Positions 1 through 4,193 of a DNA stretch of 5,964 nt are shown here, piece by piece (positions within the stretch are counted from its first letter, which is position 1; each line of letters opens with the position of its first letter). A program made the translations under genes and the position numbers. The stretch is from the NCBI GenBank assembly GCA_905215795.1, contig CAJMRV010000108.1, positions 1 to 5,964 of the forward strand. The letters run 5' to 3'. This stretch comes from an uncultured bacterium. GTDB taxonomy: Bacteria; Pseudomonadota; Gammaproteobacteria; Burkholderiales; Burkholderiaceae_F. Below the pieces are notes generated by a model that worked only from the letters and a program-made list of their open reading frames with translations, did not search any database and was not told where the DNA came from.

Positions 1-98
1 GTGTCCCTGTCGGAGAGGTCGTTGTCGTGGAAGAGCTGGCTCAGTCGTTCGAGCAGCCCCCTCGGAGTTTGTTGGGAAGGGTCTGAAGCAGTCGGCAT
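1..98 (-). CDS. corC: Probable CorC/YbeX (HlyC/CorC family), N-terminal fragment
   Basis: Partial gene: only the first 32 codons are in the window, and the rest runs off the left edge. The start is ATG (96-98) with an AAGG Shine-Dalgarno five bases upstream (103-106). The peptide begins MPTASDPSQQ and continues with GLLERLSQLF. That is a short polar lead followed by an L-rich amphipathic stretch, which resembles the start of cytoplasmic CorC/YbeX proteins. No CBS or CorC_HlyC domain can be seen because the gene is cut. The call rests mainly on position: in many beta- and gammaproteobacteria the order miaB-ybeZ-ybeY is followed by corC/ybeX, a CBS-domain protein tied to magnesium/cobalt efflux and ribosome-related phenotypes. 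It is separated from ybeY by 87 bases that hold a GC-rich hairpin, so it may be partly uncoupled from ybeY. Another small gene cannot be excluded. Confidence 0.6.
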   Translation of the reverse strand, partial: MPTASDPSQQTPRGLLERLSQLFHDNDLSDRD

Positions 99-130
99 AT
101 AACCTTGTTTGAGTCTTGGAATCCCTATAG

Positions 131-169
131 CTTACAACAAGCGGCGGAGACGGGAGGCGCCTCCGCCGC
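131..169 (-). terminator. GC-rich hairpin between ybeY and corC, possible weak terminator
   Basis: A perfect 9-bp inverted repeat, GCGGCGGAG (141-149) and CTCCGCCGC (161-169), encloses an 11-base loop. On the minus strand it is followed by TTGTTGTAAG (140-131), which is T-rich but broken by G, so it would be an imperfect terminator. A competing 6-bp palindrome, GGAGGC/GCCTCC (153-164), sits inside it. It lies 17 bases past the ybeY stop and 43 bases before the corC start, so it could attenuate read-through into corC or stabilise the upstream mRNA end. I see no convincing sigma70 promoter for corC in 99-140. Confidence 0.45.
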
Positions 170-185
170 ACGGGATGCGCGGCGG

Positions 186-644
186 TCAGTCGGCGTCCTG
201 ATAGGGGTCGGGGCAGTGAAGCGAGGCCATCACCTTCTTTTCGATCGCCTCCATCTCCTCGGCCTCCTCGTCGGTCTCGTGGTCGTAGCCGTGCGCATGG
301 AGCGTGGCGTGCACGAGCATGTGGGCGAGGTGATGGTAGTAGACCTTTCGCTGTTCGCGGGCCTGGCGCTCGACGACGGGGATGCAGATCACCACGTCGG
401 CCTCGACCTCGGGTTCGGTCGTGTACGGGAACGTGAGGACGTTCGTTGCGTAGTCCTTGTGGCGGTAGGTCGAGTTGAGCTCGTAGCCCTCGTCGGTGTC
501 GACGAAGCGCACGGCGAGCGTCGTCGGACGCATCGCGGCGGCCTTCACCCAGCGGCGGATCGTGGAGTCGGCGGGCATCCGAATCGGGCCCTCGTAGGCG
601 CGCTGCACGGAGAGGTGCACGGGCACCGGTTTCTTTTCACTCAT
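186..644 (-). CDS. ybeY: Endoribonuclease YbeY (rRNA maturation factor)
   Basis: 152-residue single-domain metal-dependent endoribonuclease of the UPF0054 family, close to the usual length. In this family the protein acts in the cytoplasm in 16S rRNA 3'-end maturation and 70S ribosome quality control. The zinc-binding signature HxxxHxxxxxH is complete as HATLHAHGYDH, with H112, H116 and H122. Before it lies the family block LNSTYRHKDYATNVLTFPY (residues 57-74), with the conserved Arg at 61. The start is ATG (642-644), only four bases after the ybeZ stop (649-651). The ribosome-binding region would be the GGA-rich end of ybeZ, which implies translational coupling. The family pairs functionally with the PhoH-like ATPase encoded just upstream. 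The C-terminus is short and acidic, with nothing abnormal. Identification is firm. Confidence 0.97.
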   Translation of the reverse strand: MSEKKPVPVHLSVQRAYEGPIRMPADSTIRRWVKAAAMRPTTLAVRFVDTDEGYELNSTYRHKDYATNVLTFPYTTEPEVEADVVICIPVVERQAREQRKVYYHHLAHMLVHATLHAHGYDHETDEEAEEMEAIEKKVMASLHCPDPYQDAD

Positions 645-648
645 TTTT

Positions 649-1680
649 TCATTCCATCCTGGAGTCGTTCCGGCGGGCCTGCTGCTCCGCCTTTTCCGCC
701 GCCTTCTTCGCCTCGAGGCGTTCGTCCTCGCGGGCGTAGGCCTGGACGATCTTGGCGACGAGCGGGTGGCGCACGACGTCGCCCGCGTTGAAGTGGGTCA
801 TGGAGATGCCCGGGACCCCCTCGAGGATCCTCGTGGCCTGCTTGAGGCCGGAGGCGACGCCGCGCGGGAGGTCGATCTGGGTCACGTCGCCCGTGATGAC
901 CGCCTTGGTGCCGAAGCCGATGCGGGTGAGGAACATCTTCATCTGTTCGTTGGTGGTGTTCTGGGCCTCGTCGAGGATCACGAACGCGTTGTTGAGCGTG
1001 CGCCCGCGCATGTAGGCGAGCGGCGCGATCTCGATCGACTGGCGCTCCATGAGGCGCTGGGACTTCTCGAAGCCCATCAGGTCGAAGAGCGCGTCGTAGA
1101 GCGGCCTCAGGTAGGGGTCCACCTTCTGGGAGAGGTCCCCGGGGAGGAAGCCCAGGCGTTCGCCCGCCTCGACGGCCGGGCGCGTGAGCACGATGCGCTC
1201 GACGGTGCCGCGTTCGAAGGCGTCCACGGCGCAGGCGACGGCCAGATAGGTCTTGCCGGTGCCGGCGGGGCCCACGCCGAAGTTGATGTCGTTCGAGAGG
1301 ATGTTCTTCAGGTAGGCGCGCTGGTTGGGCGTGCGTCCCTGGAGGTCGCGGCGGCGCGTCTTCAGGTCGACCTTGTCGGCGAACTCCTCGGGCGTGACGT
1401 CGCGGAACTCGTCGTCCCCGCCAACGAAGTGGAACTGGACCTGGTCGGTGGTGAGCGGCGCGCCTTGTTCGCGGGCCGTCTCGAGCAGGTGCGCGAGGGC
1501 CGAGACCGTGCGCCGGGAGGCGTGCTTCTCGCCCTTGACGAGGAAACGGTTTCCGCGCCGGGAGATCGACACGCCCAGGGCGATTTCGATCTGGCGCAGG
1601 TTTTCATCGAGCGGACCGCACAGGTAGGACAACTCCAGGTTGCCCGCGTCCGCGGTGAAGCTCATAACGGGTTCTTTCAT
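649..1680 (-). CDS. ybeZ: PhoH-like ATPase YbeZ
   Basis: PhoH-family P-loop NTPase, 343 residues from the ATG chosen here. Homologues are cytoplasmic ATPases that partner YbeY in RNA and ribosome metabolism; in E. coli ybeZ belongs to the heat-shock-linked ybeZYX operon. The N-terminal part (about residues 15-60, with LCGPLDENLRQ and SRRGNRF) matches the small RNA-binding-like domain of the family. The ATPase domain then shows Walker A GPAGTGKT (137-144), TRPAVEAGERLGFLPGD (166-182), Walker B VILDEAQ (234-240) and TGDVTQIDLPRG (263-274). The tail (about 316-343) is charged and rich in Glu, Lys and Arg, probably helical. The frame is open back to a GTG at 1737, but those extra 19 codons cross two hairpins and have no family resemblance. 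ATG at 1678-1680, preceded by a weak GAGAG, is preferred; a second ATG at 1663-1665 is also possible. Confidence 0.96.
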   Translation of the reverse strand: MKEPVMSFTADAGNLELSYLCGPLDENLRQIEIALGVSISRRGNRFLVKGEKHASRRTVSALAHLLETAREQGAPLTTDQVQFHFVGGDDEFRDVTPEEFADKVDLKTRRRDLQGRTPNQRAYLKNILSNDINFGVGPAGTGKTYLAVACAVDAFERGTVERIVLTRPAVEAGERLGFLPGDLSQKVDPYLRPLYDALFDLMGFEKSQRLMERQSIEIAPLAYMRGRTLNNAFVILDEAQNTTNEQMKMFLTRIGFGTKAVITGDVTQIDLPRGVASGLKQATRILEGVPGISMTHFNAGDVVRHPLVAKIVQAYAREDERLEAKKAAEKAEQQARRNDSRME

Positions 1681-1701
1681 ATCTCTCGCTGTTGAATCGT
1701 G

Positions 1702-1730
1702 AAAAACCGCCGTTCCAATGCATGAACGGC
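1702..1730 (-). terminator. Intrinsic-terminator-like hairpin upstream of ybeZ
   Basis: On the minus strand GCCGTTC (1730-1724) pairs with GAACGGC (1715-1709) across an 8-base loop. The stem is followed by GG and then five Ts (1706-1702), the layout of a modest Rho-independent terminator. It lies 42 bases past the miaB stop and 21 bases before the ybeZ ATG. It could end a miaB transcript, or act as a leader attenuator for ybeZ-ybeY. The 7-bp stem is short, so efficiency is uncertain. Its first arm is also part of a longer upstream inverted repeat. Confidence 0.5.
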
Positions 1731-1759
1731 AGACCACATCACTATTGTAGTCTGCCGTT
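1725..1759 (-). repeat. 10-bp inverted repeat that competes with the ybeZ leader terminator
   Basis: AACGGCAGAC (1725-1734) and GTCTGCCGTT (1750-1759) are exact reverse complements separated by 15 bases. Three more pairs (1736-1738 with 1746-1748) form after one mismatch. No T-run follows directly on either strand, so this is not itself a terminator. Its second arm in the RNA (1734-1725) overlaps the first arm of the terminator-like hairpin, so the two structures exclude each other. It could be an antiterminator, an mRNA processing or stability element, or a dyad operator. It starts 13 bases past the miaB stop codon. Confidence 0.65.
1744..1749 (-). promoter_or_regulatory. Possible -10 element for ybeZ in the dyad loop
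   Basis: The minus strand reads TACAAT, five of six matches to the sigma70 -10 consensus. A TTGACG sits upstream at 1775-1770, across the miaB stop, but the spacing is 20 bp, which is too long for a good promoter. Transcription from here would start near 1737 and give a leader of roughly 55 bases that contains the terminator-like hairpin. I see no clear sigma32 promoter, although the E. coli counterpart is heat-shock regulated. This is a weak call. Confidence 0.25.
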
Positions 1760-1771
1760 TGGCGTTGAACG

Positions 1772-3103
1772 TCAATCGCGGATCAATTCCCCGCCCAGCG
1801 AATGGGCGTAGACGTCGGTGATCCGCACGTCGACCATCTTGTCGATGAGGTCCTCGGGACCCGTGAAGTTGACGATGCGGTTGTTGTCGGTGCGGGCCAT
1901 GAGCTGGTCGTCGCCGCGCTTGCTCCTGCCGAGCACGAGCACGCGCTGGCGGGTTCCGCGCATCGACTCGCTGATCGCCTGGGCGTTCGCGTCGATGGCG
2001 GCCTGCAGGCGCTGGAGCCGGGCGATCTTCACCTCATGGGGCGTGTCGTCGGGGAGCCTCGCGGCGGGCGTGCCCGGGCGCGGGCTGTAGACGAACGAGA
2101 AGCTCGCGTCGAAGCCGACCTCGGCGATCAGCTGCATGGTCTCCTCGAAGTCCTCCTCGGTCTCGCCCGGGAAGCCCACGATGAAGTCGGTGGCGATGGC
2201 GATGTCGGGGCGCACGGCGCGCAGGCGGCGCACGATGCTCTTGTACTCGAGCGCCGTGTAGCCGCGCTTCATGGCGGCGAGCACGCGGTCCGAGCCGGCC
2301 TGCACCGGAAGGTGCACGTGGCTCACGAGCTTCTTGTTGGTGGCGTAGGCGTCGATCAGGCGCTGCGTGAATTCACGCGGATGGCTCGTCGTGTAGCGGA
2401 TGCGTTCGATCCCCTCGATCTCGGCGACGTAGTCGAGAAGGAGCGCGAAGTCGGCCGTGGAGCCGTCCGGGGCGAGGCCGCGGTAGGCATTGACGTTCTG
2501 TCCGAGGAGGGTCACCTCCTTGACGCCCTGGTCGGCGAGCTGGGCCACCTCGACGAGCACGTCGACGAGCGGGCGCGAGATCTCCTCGCCGCGGGTGTAG
2601 GGGACCACGCAGTACGTGCAGTACTTCGAGCAGCCCTCCATGATCGAGACGAAGGCGCTCGCCCCCTGGGCGCGCGGCGCCGGGCGGTGGTCGAACTTCT
2701 CGATCTCGGGGAAGCTCACGTCGACCTGCGCACGGCCGCTCTCGATGCGGCGGTCGAGCAGTTCGGGCAGGCGGTGGAGCGTCTGCGGGCCGAAGACGAC
2801 GTCGACGACGGGCGCGCGGCGCACCACGTTCTCGCCCTCCTGGCTCGCCACGCAGCCGCCCACGGCGACGAGGAGCCCGGGATGGTTCTTCTTGAGTTCA
2901 CGGAAGCGTCCCAGGTCCGAGAAGGTCTTTTCCTGGGCCTTCTCGCGGATCGAGCAGGTGTTCATGACGATGAGGTCGGCCTCCTCGATGTTCTCGGTGA
3001 CCTCGTAGCCGCGCTCCTTGTGAAGGAGGTCGGCGATTCGCGACGTGTCGTAGTCGTTCATTTGGCAGCCGAAGCTGCGCAGGTAGAGTTTCTTCGCTTG
3101 CAC
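1772..3103 (-). CDS. miaB: tRNA-2-methylthio-N6-dimethylallyladenosine synthase MiaB
   Basis: Radical-SAM methylthiotransferase of 443 residues, the usual size. It converts i6A37 to ms2i6A37 in tRNAs reading UNN codons, using two iron-sulfur clusters. The N-terminal UPF0004 domain starts at about residue 4 and carries the three auxiliary-cluster cysteines: C13 in SFGCQMN, C50 in MNTCSIRE and C84 in VGGCVAS. The radical-SAM motif CxxxCxxC is C158, C162 and C165, followed by VVPYTRGEEISRP. TLLGQNVNAY, TSHPREF, HLPVQAGSDRVL and TDFIVGFPGETEEDF are all intact. A TRAM domain fills about 380-443. The start is GTG (3101-3103); an in-frame TAA two codons upstream rules out a longer protein, and the next ATG (residue 15) would remove C13. 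The Shine-Dalgarno is poor. The gene follows the tRNA terminator, so it probably needs its own promoter, which I cannot identify with confidence. Confidence 0.98.
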   Translation of the reverse strand: MQAKKLYLRSFGCQMNDYDTSRIADLLHKERGYEVTENIEEADLIVMNTCSIREKAQEKTFSDLGRFRELKKNHPGLLVAVGGCVASQEGENVVRRAPVVDVVFGPQTLHRLPELLDRRIESGRAQVDVSFPEIEKFDHRPAPRAQGASAFVSIMEGCSKYCTYCVVPYTRGEEISRPLVDVLVEVAQLADQGVKEVTLLGQNVNAYRGLAPDGSTADFALLLDYVAEIEGIERIRYTTSHPREFTQRLIDAYATNKKLVSHVHLPVQAGSDRVLAAMKRGYTALEYKSIVRRLRAVRPDIAIATDFIVGFPGETEEDFEETMQLIAEVGFDASFSFVYSPRPGTPAARLPDDTPHEVKIARLQRLQAAIDANAQAISESMRGTRQRVLVLGRSKRGDDQLMARTDNNRIVNFTGPEDLIDKMVDVRITDVYAHSLGGELIRD

Positions 3104-3159
3104 GGTTTATATCCGGTGACGATGAATGTGGATGGAGCGGCGCGCACGGCGCCCATAGT
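3104..3159. other. Leader region of miaB
   Basis: These 56 bases lie between the T-run of the tRNA terminator and the miaB GTG. They hold a small GC-rich dyad, GGCGC/GCGCC, around 3139-3153. The minus strand also reads TATAAA (3111-3106), only two bases before the GTG. No -35 lies 16-18 bp upstream of that TATAAA. TACTAT just after the terminator is an alternative -10-like hexamer, also with a poor -35. The miaB promoter must be here or in the terminator/tRNA region, but I cannot place it. Confidence 0.3.
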
Positions 3160-3195
3160 AAAAAAGCCTCGTGCTTCAGTTGAAGACGAGGCTTT
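3160..3195 (-). terminator. Strong intrinsic terminator after the tRNA
   Basis: AAAGCCTCGT (3163-3172) and ACGAGGCTTT (3186-3195) are perfect reverse complements. Inside them CTTC (3174-3177) and GAAG (3182-3185) extend the stem past one bulged base and leave a 4-base loop. On the minus strand the stem ends in GGC followed by six Ts (3165-3160). It begins nine bases after the tRNA CCA end. It would terminate the tRNA transcript and any read-through from thiD, leaving miaB as a separate unit. Confidence 0.92.
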
Positions 3196-3204
3196 CAGGA
3201 ATTC

Positions 3205-3281
3205 TGGTGGCGCATCACGGACTCGAACCGCGGACACAAGGATTATGATTCCTCTGCTCTAACCGACTGAGCTAATGCGCC
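3205..3281 (-). tRNA. tRNA-Met (anticodon CAT)
   Basis: A complete 77-nt tRNA with the CCA end encoded (3205-3207). The acceptor arm GGCGCAT pairs perfectly with ATGCGCC, and the discriminator base is A. The D arm is GCTC/GAGC with loop AGTCGGTTA. The anticodon stem GAGGA/TCCTT has one G-T pair, and loop ATCATAA places anticodon CAT at plus-strand 3245-3247. The T arm is CGCGG/CCGTG with loop TTCGAGT. The perfectly paired first acceptor position (G1-C72) argues against initiator tRNA, which usually has an unpaired 1-72 position. Elongator tRNA-Met is the best call. A tRNA-Ile2 whose C34 is converted to lysidine by TilS has the same gene anticodon and cannot be fully excluded from sequence alone. 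Confidence 0.95.
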
Positions 3282-3292
3282 GTAGGAGACGA

Positions 3293-3321
3293 ATTATCAC
3301 CAAACCCCGGGGTGGTGTCAA
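3293..3321 (-). promoter_or_regulatory. Near-consensus sigma70 promoter of the tRNA gene
   Basis: On the minus strand TTGACA (3321-3316) is followed by a 17-bp spacer and GATAAT (3298-3293). That is a perfect -35, a five-of-six -10 and ideal spacing. Only 11 bases separate the -10 from the mature tRNA 5' end at 3281, so the primary transcript would carry a leader of just a few bases for RNase P to remove. The spacer contains the palindrome CCCCGGGG. Confidence 0.93.
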
Positions 3322-3324
3322 TGC

Positions 3325-3348
3325 GTTGTTACAAATTTTTACATTTTC
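3325..3348 (-). promoter_or_regulatory. AT-rich UP-element-like tract upstream of the tRNA promoter
   Basis: Directly upstream of the -35 the minus strand runs AAAATGTAAAAATTTGTAAC and so on, almost pure A/T in a window that is otherwise strongly GC-rich. The position and A-tract/T-tract composition fit a binding site for the RNA polymerase alpha C-terminal domain (UP element), common before stable-RNA promoters. The tract includes the last codons and stop of thiD, so it also has a coding role. Function is inferred from position and composition only. Confidence 0.5.
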
Positions 3349-4193
3349 ATCTTCGAGGGCGTTTCCCGGAGGGCCCAGAAGTGGTCCGTGGGGCCGTGTC
3401 CGGAGCCCACGGAGAGCGCGTCGGCATGACGGATCGCCTCGGTCAGGTAGGCCTTGGCGCGTTCGACCGCCTCGGGCACGGAGGCCGAGACAGGCAGGTA
3501 CGCGGCGATCGCCGAGGAGAGCGTGCAGCCCGTGCCGTGGGTGTTCTTCGTCATGATGCGGGGCGCGTCGAAGAGATGGCGCTCGTTCCTGCCCAGAAGC
3601 AGGTCGGGGGCGTTCTCCGAGTCGAGGTGCCCGCCCTTGAGGAGCACCCAGGCGTCCCCGGAGGACATCATCGAGAGGAGTTCACGCGCGGCGGCCTCGA
3701 ACCCGGCGAGGTCGATCCCGTCGGAGGGGCGTCCCAGGAGGGCCGTCGCCTCGGGCAGGTTCGGCGTGAGCACGTTGGCGAGCGGGAGCATGCGCTCCTT
3801 GAGCCGTTCCGTGGCCTCCACCTCAAGGAGGCGGTCGCCGCTCTTGGCGATCATCACCGGGTCGAGGACGACCCAGCGGGGACGATAGCGTTCGAGCGCG
3901 TCGGCGACGACGTCGACGAGCCCGGCGGTGCCGAGCATGCCGATCTTGACGGCGTCGATTTCGACGTCCGCCCAGAGCGTGTCGATCTGTTCGCGCACGA
4001 AGCCGAGGTCCACCGGAAGGACGCCCGTGACGGCGCGGGTGTTCTGCGCGGTGAGCGCGGTCACGACGCCGCAGGCGAACGCGCCGCAGGCGCTCATCGC
4101 CTTCACGTCGGCGAGCACGCCGGCGCCGCCCGAGGGGTCGACCCCCGCGATGGTCACGACGTTCGGGATTCGCGCTTGATCGATGCCTTCCAT
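3339..4193 (-). CDS. thiD: Hydroxymethylpyrimidine/phosphomethylpyrimidine kinase ThiD
   Basis: 284-residue ribokinase-fold enzyme that phosphorylates HMP to HMP-P and then HMP-PP for thiamin synthesis in the cytoplasm. The N-terminal substrate block TIAGVDPSGGAGVLADVKAM (14-33) and the following TALTAQNT (45-52) are typical. DPVMIAKSGDRLL (111-123), TPNLPEA (143-149), KGGHL (186-190) and the anion-hole/active-site motif THGTGCTLSSAIA (218-230, with C223 in the catalytic region) are intact. SGHGPTDHFWAL near the C-terminus is also characteristic. The length is slightly above the usual 265-270. The start is ATG (4191-4193), backed by a strong GGAGG Shine-Dalgarno seven bases upstream inside waaA; the two genes overlap by 40 bases. 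No fused ThiE domain is present. There is no terminator after the stop, so transcripts may run into the tRNA. Confidence 0.97.
   Translation of the reverse strand: MEGIDQARIPNVVTIAGVDPSGGAGVLADVKAMSACGAFACGVVTALTAQNTRAVTGVLPVDLGFVREQIDTLWADVEIDAVKIGMLGTAGLVDVVADALERYRPRWVVLDPVMIAKSGDRLLEVEATERLKERMLPLANVLTPNLPEATALLGRPSDGIDLAGFEAAARELLSMMSSGDAWVLLKGGHLDSENAPDLLLGRNERHLFDAPRIMTKNTHGTGCTLSSAIAAYLPVSASVPEAVERAKAYLTEAIRHADALSVGSGHGPTDHFWALRETPSKMKM

Noticed and set aside
105..791. 228-codon open frame on the plus strand
   Set aside because: It is antisense to ybeY and the end of ybeZ. It ends in Pro/Arg-rich low-complexity sequence and has no family resemblance.
766..1695. 309-codon open frame on the plus strand
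   Set aside because: It is antisense to the PhoH-like ATPase gene, whose Walker motifs show that the minus frame is real.
3106..3111. TATAAA as the miaB -10 box
   Set aside because: There is no usable -35 at 16-18 bp and no extended -10 TG. It would force a leaderless message, so it is kept only as a low-interest observation.
1802..3262. 486-codon open frame on the plus strand
   Set aside because: It is antisense to miaB across its full length and runs on through the tRNA and its terminator. The composition is Arg/Ala/Glu/Val/His-rich, typical of a GC-rich shadow frame, while miaB has intact motifs.
3311..3320. CCCCGGGG palindrome (3305-3312) as a regulator site
   Set aside because: It sits in the 17-bp spacer of the tRNA promoter and is only 8 bp long. 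Such a short GC palindrome is unremarkable at this base composition.
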